A stretch of DNA of 63,709 nt, taken from positions 1 to 63,709 of the forward strand of contig JAFIET010000013.1 in assembly GCA_020832405.1 (NCBI GenBank), read 5' to 3'. Position numbers and translations under genes: made by a program. The stretch comes from Balneolales bacterium. GTDB taxonomy: Bacteria; Bacteroidota; Rhodothermia; Balneolales; Cyclonatronaceae. Position 1 is the stretch's first letter. Each line of letters starts with the position of its first letter. Positions 1 through 8,476 of this stretch are shown piece by piece. Under the pieces are notes generated by a model. It saw nothing but the letters and a program-made list of their open reading frames with translations. It did no database searches and was not told the DNA's origin.

Positions 1-806
1 CCGGAAATCAGAACAGAGACTATGGTTTCGGCCACCGATACTTCGGGCCCGCCTGCTGTTGGGCTGTGCGAAATCCTGAGCAGGGCGCCGGAGCTGCTGA
101 GCTCAACGGTTAGCTCAGACGGCACGGCAGCTTCTTCCACACTAAAGCGGATGAGGTAGAAAAAGTCAGCTTCTGCGCTTTCCCGCGAAACGTGTGTTAC
201 GGTCTTCTGCCAGCGGCTCCAGATGCTTTCGTTCAAAAACGAGCGGGCCCTTTGCACGGCAAGGGTGTCAGATACATCAGCACCGAGCGGACCCATGCCG
301 TGCGATAGCACGGGCTGCCGGCTGCCTTCCATCTGCAGCTCAACCAGCTCCGAGCTTTCGCTCCATTTGGTGAGCACGGTAACAGTGCTGCTGTCAGCCG
401 CTGCGCTTTCCCCGGCTGAGGCCGGCAGCGCCAGTTCGTAGCCTGCCTGCCATACATAAAAAGGAATCCGGGCCTGATGCGCCCCTTCTGTGGTTCGCAT
501 GGCCCGCTTACCGTTCAGCCGGATGAAGGTATTGGTAAATTCGTGCTGCTTAACAAGTTTGGGTCTGTCCGCCGGGCTGACCTCTGAGGCACCCCAGTGC
601 GTAAGTAAGGTTTGGGCAGATTCCCGAATCTGTTGTTCAGGGTTGTTCAGCTGTGGAGCGGCACCCGGTATGGCCAGGCCGTGGATGGCAAAAGCCAGCA
701 TCAGGCAGAGCAGTCCGGCGGCAATCCAGGCTGAATCGTTATTTCGGAAATAGGAAAACAAGCAGGCTAAGGCTAAAAGAAGGATGATTTTTACTTCAAA
801 ATGCAC
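1..806 (-). CDS. Hypothetical membrane-anchored protein, partial (3' end cut by window edge)
   Basis: An open frame runs from a GTG at 806 on the minus strand to the left edge (about 268 codons, no stop). An in-frame TAA lies just upstream at about 825, and GTG is the only usual start between it and the hydrophobic N-terminus. The first ~46 residues hold two likely membrane segments (about 5-20 and 26-46). A polar, probably extracytoplasmic region follows, beginning with NNPEQQIRESAQTLL and rich in Ser, Glu and Trp. No catalytic motif is visible in the part present. Some CPBP-type membrane proteases begin with a similar anchor plus soluble domain, but their catalytic helices would lie beyond the edge, so this is only a guess. 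It is separated from the downstream thioredoxin by a short gap. Confidence 0.6.
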   Translation of the reverse strand, partial: MHFEVKIILLLALACLFSYFRNNDSAWIAAGLLCLMLAFAIHGLAIPGAAPQLNNPEQQIRESAQTLLTHWGASEVSPADRPKLVKQHEFTNTFIRLNGKRAMRTTEGAHQARIPFYVWQAGYELALPASAGESAAADSSTVTVLTKWSESSELVELQMEGSRQPVLSHGMGPLGADVSDTLAVQRARSFLNESIWSRWQKTVTHVSRESAEADFFYLIRFSVEEAAVPSELTVELSSSGALLRISHSPTAGGPEVSVAETIVSVLIS

Positions 807-848
807 CTGCCAAATTAGCCGAAATTACAAAGCTTTGCACCTAAACCT

Positions 849-1409
849 TTAGCCGGCTATGAGCGCCACCAGCAGCGGCCTCAGCTGCTCTTTATGCAGC
901 ATGCCGGGCGCATAGCCTTCTACGTAGCCGTCGCGGTTTATCAGAAAAGTCGTCGGGATGCCCCTTATCGGACCGTACAGCCGGGCAACGGTGCCGTCAT
1001 CCACCACCTGCGGGTAATTAATTTCCATCAGCTCCACAAACGGCCGAACGATTTCCCAACCTTCGCGGTCAACCGAAACTCCGAGGAAGAGCACATCCCC
1101 CTGCATCTCTTCCTGAAGTGCCATAAAATCGGGGATTTCCTCCCGGCAGGGCGGGCACCAGGTTGCCCACAGGTTCAGCACCACAACCGTGCCCCTGTGA
1201 TCGCTCAGGGTGAAGGGGTTACCTTCCATATCTGTCAGGGTGAAATCCGGCGCTGGTTTGAGCTCGTCGCTGCGGGTGAGCGGATCGGTGATGTCGCGCA
1301 TCATGATGGAAGGAAACTCAGCCGGACCCGCCGGACGGTTCGAAAAATAAAAAAGCGGAGCTGCAGCAAGCAGCATGAAGAGGATGATGAGATAGTGTCG
1401 GAGCTTCAT
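849..1409 (-). CDS. TlpA/ResA-family thioredoxin-like protein
   Basis: A 186-residue membrane-tethered thiol-disulfide oxidoreductase. Residues 5-22 are an uncleaved signal anchor. A thioredoxin fold follows (about 50-186) with the active site WCPPC (Cys85, Cys88) and the cis-proline stretch RGIPTTF at about Pro152. The family reduces disulfides in exported proteins, commonly apocytochrome c or copper-site proteins, on the outer face of the cytoplasmic membrane. The ATG at 1409 directly precedes the signal anchor. The next gene on this strand starts at 806, a short gap away, so the two may be co-transcribed. The specific partner cannot be told from sequence, and no cytochrome maturation genes are nearby. 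Confidence 0.9.
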   Translation of the reverse strand: MKLRHYLIILFMLLAAAPLFYFSNRPAGPAEFPSIMMRDITDPLTRSDELKPAPDFTLTDMEGNPFTLSDHRGTVVVLNLWATWCPPCREEIPDFMALQEEMQGDVLFLGVSVDREGWEIVRPFVELMEINYPQVVDDGTVARLYGPIRGIPTTFLINRDGYVEGYAPGMLHKEQLRPLLVALIAG

Positions 1410-1690
1410 TTTATTACTGTATAGTTATTTAGTTTCTGCAAAATACGGAATTAGCTGCAGAACCCCGAGCCCGAAGAAATCTGCCACACTTAAAATAGGT
1501 GTGTAGTTGCGTCTTTGTGTTTAGCCACCCTGCTGAAGCGGCTGCACGCCTGATATCTGAGCGCTTTACCGCCTCAGCTTTTTATTTAAGTATTATTTAT
1601 GATAGTTTGTTTGAGGAATACAGATCGACGGAATCAGCTTGCGAGCCTTTCTGTGTTCGCTTTGCCATTTGCAGCTATTTGTTCACTTAT

Positions 1691-1696
1691 GAGGAG
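1691..1696 (+). promoter_or_regulatory. Ribosome binding site of the 1702 lipoprotein gene
   Basis: GAGGAG lies 5 bases before the ATG at 1702. It decides this start over the TTG three bases upstream at 1699. Clear Shine-Dalgarno sequences are uncommon in this window, which makes this one informative. Confidence 0.6.
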
Positions 1697-1701
1697 AGTT
1701 G

Positions 1702-2232
1702 ATGAGAATTTGTCGATTTCATAAAGGTAAAGGAGCCATTTTGGCCGCGGCCATTCTGCTGGTTGTAGTAGCAGGCTGTTCGGAAGAAAACCCGGTAAAC
1801 GTGACTCCTGATGAAGTAGCCGGTGACTACAGCTTTTCCCGTTTTGAGTTTATTCCTTTAGCGACGGCAGTAGCGCCCGCGAATATTCTTGATACGCTGA
1901 TAACCGCAAATTCTTTCCTGAAACTTACACAGGGTGGGCAGTTTCTTCTGAACTATCAGTTTACAGAAGGCCCGGAATCAATTATAGCAGGAAATTTCTC
2001 GCTCACAGCAACTCAGGTTAAACTTATGGCTGCTGCAGGATCAGAAGCGCGGCTGGCACCGCTGCTGCTTGATCCAACCGTGCATCTTGACCGCATACCC
2101 GAAGAGGGACAGATAGGGGAAAGGCTTGAGTTAAGTATTGTTAAAACAGCTGATCTCTCAAAGTTTTCAGACCGGTATCAGGGGCTGCCTCCTTTACAGG
2201 GCAGGCTGGAAATTATTCTTACACCGCGCTGA
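1702..2232 (+). CDS. Hypothetical lipoprotein
   Basis: A 176-residue protein with a textbook lipoprotein signal: basic N-terminus, hydrophobic run (about 12-24) and lipobox VVAGC with Cys26 as the lipidation site. The mature part starts SEENPVN and continues DEVAGDYSFSRFEF, which resembles the lipocalin-like or calycin-type beta-barrel lipoproteins common in Bacteroidota, but no defining motif can be named. It probably sits on the periplasmic face of a membrane. It is transcribed divergently from the TlpA-like gene. The start at 1702 is chosen because of the GAGGAG ribosome binding site. Function unknown. Confidence 0.75.
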   Translation: MRICRFHKGKGAILAAAILLVVVAGCSEENPVNVTPDEVAGDYSFSRFEFIPLATAVAPANILDTLITANSFLKLTQGGQFLLNYQFTEGPESIIAGNFSLTATQVKLMAAAGSEARLAPLLLDPTVHLDRIPEEGQIGERLELSIVKTADLSKFSDRYQGLPPLQGRLEIILTPR

Positions 2233-2465
2233 TCAGCTGTAGGAGGATAAGACCGCCTCAGCAGCGCCGGTTACAGTTAACTTCACCCCGGTCCAAGCTG
2301 CCCAAAACCACAGCCCGTAAATCGTGCTGAGCGAATAGCCAAAAACGGAAGTCTTCCGGTTTGTGCCTGTAAGGTCCGGCGGACTTGCATAATAGTCTAA
2401 AATGTGATATTTCGGCAGTTCCCGATTTAATATGTTCACAAATAACTTTCGATGTAAGCCTTTTT

Positions 2466-3908
2466 ATGATGAGAACAAAGCTACTGACCTTCCTGCTGCT
2501 TGTATGCTTCGCGGCAGCACCCGCCGCAATTGCTGCCGGTGAGCGCAGCACCGAACCTTCATCAGCGAACAAGCCTGCCGGTGCCGGCTGGGCCGAAAGC
2601 TACCGCGATGTGGCCAACCGGCTCATCGAAGCCGCCCTCGATCCCGAAAATGTGGACTTCATGTGGGAGCGGCTGGCCTGGCTCACCGATTATTACCCGC
2701 ACCGCCTCAGCGGCAGTGAAATGCTCGAAGACGCCATAAACTGGATGTATGAGCAGCTGAATGATGACGGCTTCGACCGCGTGTACAAGCAGGAAGTGAT
2801 GGTGCCGCACTGGGTGCGCGGCCGCGAATCGCTGATGTTTCACGGTCCGTGGGAGCGCGAACTGCGCATGCTCGGGCTCGGCAGCTCGGTCGGTACGCCG
2901 GCTGAAGGCATAAGGGCGGAGATTTTGGTCGTGCAGAGTTTTGACGAGCTCCGGGAGCGCGCCGCCGAAGCAAGGGGCAAGATCGTGGTCTGGAATGTGC
3001 CCTTCACCACCTATGGCGAAACCGTGCAGTACCGGGTACGCGGTGCCTCCGAAGCCTCACGGGTCGGGGCTGTTGCCTCACTGCTGCGTTCCGTAGCCCC
3101 GTTTTCGATGCAGACCCCGCACACCGGCAACATCCGCTACGATGAGGATGTCGATCCCATCCCCTTCGCGGCCATCACCCTGGAAGATGCCGAGCTGATG
3201 CAGCGCTTTCAGAACCGGGGCGAACGCATGGAAGTGACCCTCAAAATGGAAGCGCAGATGCTGCCCGATGCCCTTTCACACAACATCATCGCCGAGCTGC
3301 GCGGCAGCGAAAAGCCGGAGGAAATTGTCGTAATCGGCGGACACATCGACTCCTGGGATATTGGTCACGGCGTGATGGATGATGCCGGCGGCGTGATCGC
3401 AACCTGGGAGGCCATGCGGCTGATGAAAGCACTCGGCCTGCAGCCCCGGCGCACCATCCGGCTGGTCGGCTGGACCAACGAGGAAAACGGCGTGCGCGGC
3501 GGCCTTGCCTACCGAGATATGGTGATGGAAGATGGCAGTTTCCGCAACCATCAGCTGGCTTTTGAAATCGACTTTGGCGTATTCGCGCCGCTCGGCTTTG
3601 GCTTCACCGGCACAGAGGAAGCGTTCGCAATGCTCGAGCCGATCATGGAACTCACCGCACCAACCGGAGCCGAAATCCTGCGGCGCGGCAGCTCCGGCAC
3701 GGTCGATATCGGTCCGCTCATGCGCGAAGGTATGCCGGGCATGGGCATCGATACCGATGTGGAAAAATACTTCTGGTACCATCACACCGATTCCGACACC
3801 CTCGATAAGCAAAACCCAGAAGATATCGCCCGCGTAATTGCGGCCACAGCCGTAATGATTTATGTGGTAGCCGATATGGAAGCCCGCCTGCCCTGGGCAG
3901 ATGAGTAA
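2466..3908 (+). CDS. M28-family zinc metallopeptidase (aminopeptidase/carboxypeptidase type), secreted
   Basis: A secreted co-catalytic zinc peptidase of about 480 residues. The ATG at 2466 (or the adjacent ATG at 2469) is followed at once by a signal peptide ending near AAIAAG. The longer open frame upstream adds 27 residues without signal character and is rejected. A PA-like insertion (about 115-265) precedes the catalytic domain. Metal and catalytic residues are visible: GGHIDSWD (His293, Asp295), MDDAGG (Asp305), NEENG (Glu339/340), EIDFG (Asp369) and HHTDSDT (His439/440). The family removes N- or C-terminal residues from peptides outside the cytoplasm, and the set looks intact. Substrate preference cannot be read from the sequence. 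Confidence 0.92.
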   Translation: MMRTKLLTFLLLVCFAAAPAAIAAGERSTEPSSANKPAGAGWAESYRDVANRLIEAALDPENVDFMWERLAWLTDYYPHRLSGSEMLEDAINWMYEQLNDDGFDRVYKQEVMVPHWVRGRESLMFHGPWERELRMLGLGSSVGTPAEGIRAEILVVQSFDELRERAAEARGKIVVWNVPFTTYGETVQYRVRGASEASRVGAVASLLRSVAPFSMQTPHTGNIRYDEDVDPIPFAAITLEDAELMQRFQNRGERMEVTLKMEAQMLPDALSHNIIAELRGSEKPEEIVVIGGHIDSWDIGHGVMDDAGGVIATWEAMRLMKALGLQPRRTIRLVGWTNEENGVRGGLAYRDMVMEDGSFRNHQLAFEIDFGVFAPLGFGFTGTEEAFAMLEPIMELTAPTGAEILRRGSSGTVDIGPLMREGMPGMGIDTDVEKYFWYHHTDSDTLDKQNPEDIARVIAATAVMIYVVADMEARLPWADE

Positions 3909-3962
3909 GAAAAAATGAGCGTTTCCTCCTGCCTCCGCCTGCGCTTGCCTTTCTGCGCCTTC

Positions 3963-4060
3963 TTATTTTAGGGGGAACTCCGTGCGCATCACGGTCTTTC
4001 GTGCCGTTTATAACCTAAAAAACCCACGGCCAATCCCGTGCTTTTGGTTTTCTGCGCCTT
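3963..4060 (+). repeat. Dispersed intergenic repeat, copy R1
   Basis: Shares the block CTCCGTGCGCATCAC followed by TTTCGTGC, then CCCGTGCTTTT and GCGCC, with copies at 7150, 16371, 16533 and 52545. It lies in the 381-bp gap between the M28 peptidase and the DUF885 gene and has no open frame of note. The rest of this gap (4061-4289) holds a GC-rich patch with a possible GCGCCATCA/GGGATGGCGC pairing and an AT-rich leader before 4290. I see no gene in it. Confidence 0.6.
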
Positions 4061-4289
4061 AAAAAGAAACGCAAAAAACCGGCCTGGTCCGCAATAGCCG
4101 CGCGCCATCATCGGGCGTTTTGCGGGATGGCGCAGGAAGGTGTAATGATCCGGATTCAGGGTGATGCTTTTTCTGCAAACGAATATTTTGAGCTTTTTAA
4201 GCCTTTGAGCACCTATATTTAACCTTCAGATGTTGCAAAACAGCATCAGAACCAGAACCAGAACCTAACCACAATTCAGGCCCGGATTT

Positions 4290-6038
4290 ATGAGCAAAAG
4301 ACTTTTTGGCATCGGTTTATTAACGGTTTTTCTGCTTGCGTGTACGGTTGAGACCGACGAGCAGCGCCTGCATCAGCTTTTTGATGACTACTGGGCGTAT
4401 CAGCTTTCGGTAAATCCTTACCTCGCGGGCAGCTCGGGCAGCACCGATGCCAACGCGCTGCTGCCCGATGCCGGCCTTGATGCCCTCTATGCCCGCTACG
4501 ATGCCAATACCCGATTTCTGGAGCGGCTGCGCGGCATCAGCTACGGCCGGCTTTCCGCGCAGGATCAGATCAGCTACCGGCTATTTGAGCGGCAGATGAT
4601 GAACGCAACAGAGGCGCACGAGCTTCGCGAGTACCTGCTGCCGCTTAACGGCTGGTGGGATTACCACGCAACCTTTGCCGAGCAGCCCAACCGAATGCCT
4701 TTCGGCACCGTGGCTGACTACGAAAACTACCTGTCGCGGCTGCGGGCTTTTCCGGCTATGAACGCGCAGTACCTGCAGCGGCTGCGCATGGGCGTGGAGG
4801 AAGGCATCGTAAGGCCGCGGGTGGTGCTCGAAAATTACATCCCTACGGTGGAGGCGCTGATTGCCGCCCGTGCGGAAGACAGCCGCTTTATTGCCCCTTT
4901 CGACCGCTTCCCGGCTCAGGTTTCGGAGGCCGAGCAGCAGCGGCTGCGTGCTGAAGCCGTGCAGCTGATTGATGCGCAGGTACTCCCGGCCTATCGTGAG
5001 CTCGCCGCTTTTTTACGGGATGAATACTACCCGGCCGCTCCCGAAGCCATCGGCATTTCGCAGGTGCCGGGCGGCGAAGCTTATTACGACTACCTTGTGC
5101 GCTTCTACACTACGCTCGACATCACGCCGGATGAAATTCACGAGACCGGCCTTTCGGAAGTGGCGCGCATCCGCGCGGAAATGCTGGAAGTAATCGAAAC
5201 CACCGGCTTTGAGGGCGATTTCGATGCTTTTGTGAATTATCTGCGCACCGACCCGAAATTTTACGCACAGTCCGCTGAGGAGCTCCTGATGCGCACGGCG
5301 CTCGTCCTGAAAAAAATGGACGGTGCCCTGCCCGGCTTCTTTGGCAGGCTTCCGCGCATGCCCTACGGCCTCCGCGAAGTGCCCGATTACCTCGCCCCGC
5401 GCATGACGACCGCCTACTACAACAGCCCCGCACAGGACGGCACCCGGGCCGGCTTCTATTTTGTGAACACCTACGACCTGCCGAGCCGTCCGCTGTATGA
5501 GGTGGAGGCGCTGTCGTTTCATGAGGCTGTGCCGGGGCATCACCTGCAGCTGGCGCTTCAGCAGGAGCTGGAAGGTTTGCCGGATTTCCGCCGGAACAGC
5601 AGCTTTACCGTTTTTGTGGAGGGATGGGCGCTGTACTCGGAGTGGCTGGCGCTGGAGATGGGCTTCTATCAGGATCCGTACAGCAATTTTGGCCGCCTCA
5701 CCTATGAAATGTGGCGGGCGCTGCGGCTGGTGGTCGATACCGGCATACACGCCAAAGGCTGGACCCGGCAGCAGGCTATCGATTATATGGCTGAAAACTC
5801 AGCCCTTACCCTGCTCAATATCCGGAATGAGGTGGACCGCTACATTTTCTGGCCGGGTCAGGCGCTGGCGTACAAAACGGGCGAAATCAAAATCAGGGAG
5901 CTGCGCCGCGAAGCGGAAGAAGCACTCGGTGATGCTTTCGATATCCGGGCATTTCATGATATGGTGCTGGCCAACGGCAGCATCACCCTGGAAGTGCTGG
6001 AAGAGCAGGTGCGCGGCTGGATTGCCGAAAACCGCTGA
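4290..6038 (+). CDS. DUF885-family lipoprotein, putative zinc peptidase
   Basis: A 582-residue protein of the DUF885 family. Residues 1-18 form a lipoprotein signal with lipobox LLAC (Cys18), so it should be exported and membrane-anchored. The family hallmark HEAVPGHHLQ is present with His411, a gluzincin-type HExxxGHH variant. A downstream EGWALYSEWL stretch supplies the usual third ligand region. Family members are annotated as metal-dependent peptidases, but biochemical data are thin. Length is normal for the family. The gene follows the M28 peptidase in the same direction and may form part of the same extracellular protein-degradation capacity, although a repeat-bearing 381-bp gap separates them. 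Confidence 0.9.
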   Translation: MSKRLFGIGLLTVFLLACTVETDEQRLHQLFDDYWAYQLSVNPYLAGSSGSTDANALLPDAGLDALYARYDANTRFLERLRGISYGRLSAQDQISYRLFERQMMNATEAHELREYLLPLNGWWDYHATFAEQPNRMPFGTVADYENYLSRLRAFPAMNAQYLQRLRMGVEEGIVRPRVVLENYIPTVEALIAARAEDSRFIAPFDRFPAQVSEAEQQRLRAEAVQLIDAQVLPAYRELAAFLRDEYYPAAPEAIGISQVPGGEAYYDYLVRFYTTLDITPDEIHETGLSEVARIRAEMLEVIETTGFEGDFDAFVNYLRTDPKFYAQSAEELLMRTALVLKKMDGALPGFFGRLPRMPYGLREVPDYLAPRMTTAYYNSPAQDGTRAGFYFVNTYDLPSRPLYEVEALSFHEAVPGHHLQLALQQELEGLPDFRRNSSFTVFVEGWALYSEWLALEMGFYQDPYSNFGRLTYEMWRALRLVVDTGIHAKGWTRQQAIDYMAENSALTLLNIRNEVDRYIFWPGQALAYKTGEIKIRELRREAEEALGDAFDIRAFHDMVLANGSITLEVLEEQVRGWIAENR

Positions 6039-6070
6039 GGTGCACTCTTGAGCCGCTGATTGTGAAAAAC

Positions 6071-6113
6071 AAAAAAGCCGCATTGGTTTTGGAAACGGAT
6101 GCGGCTTATTAAA
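6071..6113. terminator. Bidirectional intrinsic terminator
   Basis: AAGCCGCAT (6075-6083) pairs with ATGCGGCTT (6099-6107), with A-runs on the left and T/A-rich sequence on the right. It lies between the convergent DUF885 gene and the small membrane-protein gene and can serve both. Confidence 0.75.
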
Positions 6114-6131
6114 AAAGTCAGGATTCGGATT

Positions 6132-6446
6132 TCAGGGTCGGGCGTGCGCAAACTGCACCGGATCGGGATGCAGGAACCGGGTAAGGTCGTTGATGCGGTA
6201 GATGCAGCTGCCGGCCTCGCTTCGGATTTCGAACACAAGCGGCTCGGTGTTGCGAATGCCGTCGATCTGTTTTTGAAGATTCGCGAACGAAATGCGCTGC
6301 CCGTCGAGGTAAATCAGGTTGTCGTTGTCGAGGGTGATTACAACAACCCGCGGTGTTTCAGGCTGGGTGTTGAGCTGCAGGGAAAGGAGGTAAAATCCGG
6401 AAAGCAGCAGCAGGCAAAAAAAGGCGGTTAGTCCAAGCTTTTTCAT
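6132..6446 (-). CDS. Small membrane-anchored protein, ExbD/TolR-like
   Basis: About 104 residues starting at the ATG at 6446. A GTG two codons upstream (6452) is also possible. Residues 3-23 are a hydrophobic anchor. The remainder (about 30-95), beginning RVVVITLDNDNLIYLDG, has the layout of the periplasmic domain of ExbD/TolR proteins: a beta strand, a xIxLDGxxI strand, then a helix LQKQID and a VFEIRSEA strand. Such proteins couple the proton motive force to outer-membrane processes together with an ExbB/TolQ partner. No partner gene is adjacent, and the key membrane aspartate of ExbD is not evident. The family call is therefore tentative. Confidence 0.6.
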   Translation of the reverse strand: MKKLGLTAFFCLLLLSGFYLLSLQLNTQPETPRVVVITLDNDNLIYLDGQRISFANLQKQIDGIRNTEPLVFEIRSEAGSCIYRINDLTRFLHPDPVQFAHARP

Positions 6447-6595
6447 AATCACATCTTTTATGAAGAATAAAATTTAACATAACAGCTTTGTCGCTTGCAT
6501 GCAAGGGGCTTAATTGTAAAACAGAATGTTTTGCAGCTGCCCTAATGTTTACTGCGTGTGCAGGTAAGCCTTTTCAGATACGAATTAAACAAGAC

Positions 6596-7090
6596 ATGAA
6601 AAATCCCGTTTTTGAAGAAACGCAATCGTTTGGCCGGCATGGACTTTGGTTTGCCATGCTGAGCATTTTTGTGATAGTACTGTACTCGTTTTTCCAGCTC
6701 ACCCTCATTGGCGTGAACACCTTTATCCTGCTGGCGATGGTGCCAAGCATTGCGCTGTTCTTTTTTCTGGTGATGTTTTTCCGGAGGATGGAGCTGCATG
6801 TACGGGTTGACGAGCAGGCACTGGAGTTCCGCTTCAGCCCCGTTCAGAATGAGTTTCAGGTGATTGACTGGGAGTTTGTGCAGGATGTTGAAGTTGTGGA
6901 GACCAGCCCGATACGGCGGCTTGCAGGCTGGGGTGTGCGCTACGGCCCTACCCGCGCCTACACCGTGGGTGGAAGTGAAGGGGTTGAAATCAGCTTTTCT
7001 AACGGGCGCAAGCTGTTTTTGGGATCGAAACGGGCGGGCGAGCTGGAGCGCACGATCCGGAAGTTTCGGAACAAGGCGAAGCGGCTGTAG
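6596..7090 (+). CDS. Hypothetical membrane protein with bacterial PH-like domain
   Basis: About 164 residues from the ATG at 6596. An upstream in-frame extension to 6488 adds unlikely Cys-rich sequence and overlaps the promoter region of the divergent gene. Two membrane segments (about 20-42 and 46-64) form a hairpin. A soluble domain (about 70-160) follows with the pattern LHVRVDEQALEFRF, IDWEFVQDVEV and ISFSNGRKLFLGSKR typical of bacterial pleckstrin-homology-like membrane proteins. Proteins of this kind are mostly uncharacterised. The gene is divergent from the ExbD-like gene. Confidence 0.65.
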   Translation: MKNPVFEETQSFGRHGLWFAMLSIFVIVLYSFFQLTLIGVNTFILLAMVPSIALFFFLVMFFRRMELHVRVDEQALEFRFSPVQNEFQVIDWEFVQDVEVVETSPIRRLAGWGVRYGPTRAYTVGGSEGVEISFSNGRKLFLGSKRAGELERTIRKFRNKAKRL

Positions 7091-7149
7091 CTGTTCCCGG
7101 ATTTTGCTGTTTGGTTAAGAGGCCTCAGTGCGTTTGTTGGGCCGGGTAT

Positions 7150-7254
7150 TTTGGGAGCGCCTTCACCCCAAAAAGCAAGGGACAAGCCGTTGACTTGGGA
7201 TTTCTCACAAGCACGAAAAACAGTGATGTGCACGGAGTTTCTCCCAAAAAATAA
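7150..7254 (-). repeat. Dispersed intergenic repeat, copy R2
   Basis: On the minus strand it reads TTTTTTGGGAGAAACTCCG, then GTGCACATCACTG, CGTGCTTGTG and AATCCCAA, the same order of blocks as the other copies. It sits in the convergent gap between the PH-like gene and the porin gene, immediately next to a terminator. Confidence 0.7.
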
Positions 7255-7293
7255 AGCCCCGCTGTTTGCTTAGGCAGCGGGGCTTTGTTTTTG
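7253..7293. terminator. Intrinsic terminator of the porin operon
   Basis: A perfect 12-bp stem AAAGCCCCGCTG (7253-7264) / CAGCGGGGCTTT (7275-7286) flanked by an A-run on the left, which is a U-run for minus-strand transcripts, and a T-run on the right. It suits the porin gene, which ends at 7313. Confidence 0.85.
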
Positions 7294-7312
7294 ATGTCTG
7301 TATTGCCTTTGG

Positions 7313-8416
7313 TTAGACGGGGATAAACCGAAGCTGAAGTACGAGTACGAGCGCGTGCCGGCTGAGGTCGCCGGGGTCGGCTGTGCCGAGGTTGTAGTTG
7401 AGGTAGGTGCGGGCAATTTCGCGGTTTTCGTGGAAGAAGTAGCGGGTGATGCCAAGGGTGATGCTGTCCTGATTGTAGCGGGGTACATCCCGGAAGCTGC
7501 CGGCCTGACCCGGTTTTTGGATGATTTTGTCGAAGCGGCCGAGTATGTGCCATTCGCGGGTGAGTCCGTAGCCGATTTCACCATAAAAGCCGTTGAGATC
7601 GTAGGCACCGTCGATGGTGGCGACTCCGCGGTTGGTATCGTTTACACTCATTTCCATGTATTCAAATTGTGTGTAGAGGCGGTCGGCGCCCAGGTTGTTG
7701 GTAGCAAGCCGGATGGACCATGAGGTGCGGTCGAGGTCGAAGGGTTCGCTGCCGCCCTGCACGAGGTCGCGCTGCTGATTGGTGGAAACGTGCCCTCCAA
7801 GAACGAGGCCGTCGATGAGGGTGTAGTCGATGCGTGCGCCGTACAGCCCGCTGCCCCAGCTGCGGTTGGTGATGGTGGTACCGGTCTGGTTGAAGCGTCC
7901 GGCCCCGTTACCGGCGTGAATGCCGTACCAGAGGGGGCCGTAGGTTCCGTACACCATCATGCCGATATCGCGAAAGGCGTCGTAGCCCATGCCGCTGGCA
8001 AGCGTTGTGGTTACGGGTGGGCGCTCGTAGAAAAACAGCCGGGAAGACACAAGCCGGGCGGTATCGTGCGATTGCCCCGGCATGATGAACTGCCCGAAGC
8101 GAAGGTTCAGCCACGGCCTGATGTGGGCATCCATGTGGAAATCGAGCAGGATGTTGTTTTGGCCTGAAAGCTCAAGCCAGGTTGTGGCACTGAAGGTTTC
8201 GTTGAGGCTTCCTCTTGCGGTAAGCCGGGCCCTGCGCACGCGGAAGCCGCTGTTGTTAAGTTCGCTGCCGGAGCTCAGCTCGGTGTGCTGATCGGCTACG
8301 TACCAGGTTTGGATGTAGCCGCCAACCCGGAGGTCAATCTGAGCCTGTGCCTGATAACTGACCGACAAACTGATTAAGACGACAAGGAGGGCGAAAAAAT
8401 AATTTTTGAGCGTCAT
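7313..8416 (-). CDS. OprO/OprP-type outer-membrane porin
   Basis: A 367-residue outer-membrane beta-barrel. A signal peptide ends near YQAQAQ (about residue 26). The mature N-terminus LRVGGYIQTWYVAD and the segment RVRRARLTARGSL are characteristic of phosphate-selective porin O/P family members. Alternating aromatic/polar strands continue to the C-terminal strand LVLQLRFIPV. The family forms trimeric channels for anions, although phosphate specificity is not assured outside pseudomonads. It lies 60 bp downstream of a DASS anion symporter, so the two may let a di- or tricarboxylate or similar anion cross the outer and then the inner membrane. That link is inferred from position. Confidence 0.85.
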   Translation of the reverse strand: MTLKNYFFALLVVLISLSVSYQAQAQIDLRVGGYIQTWYVADQHTELSSGSELNNSGFRVRRARLTARGSLNETFSATTWLELSGQNNILLDFHMDAHIRPWLNLRFGQFIMPGQSHDTARLVSSRLFFYERPPVTTTLASGMGYDAFRDIGMMVYGTYGPLWYGIHAGNGAGRFNQTGTTITNRSWGSGLYGARIDYTLIDGLVLGGHVSTNQQRDLVQGGSEPFDLDRTSWSIRLATNNLGADRLYTQFEYMEMSVNDTNRGVATIDGAYDLNGFYGEIGYGLTREWHILGRFDKIIQKPGQAGSFRDVPRYNQDSITLGITRYFFHENREIARTYLNYNLGTADPGDLSRHALVLVLQLRFIPV

Positions 8417-8476
8417 TATAATAGATCTGAGTGTGTGAAAGGTTTTTTAAGCGTTTGGTGAAATTCTGTGTGTCTG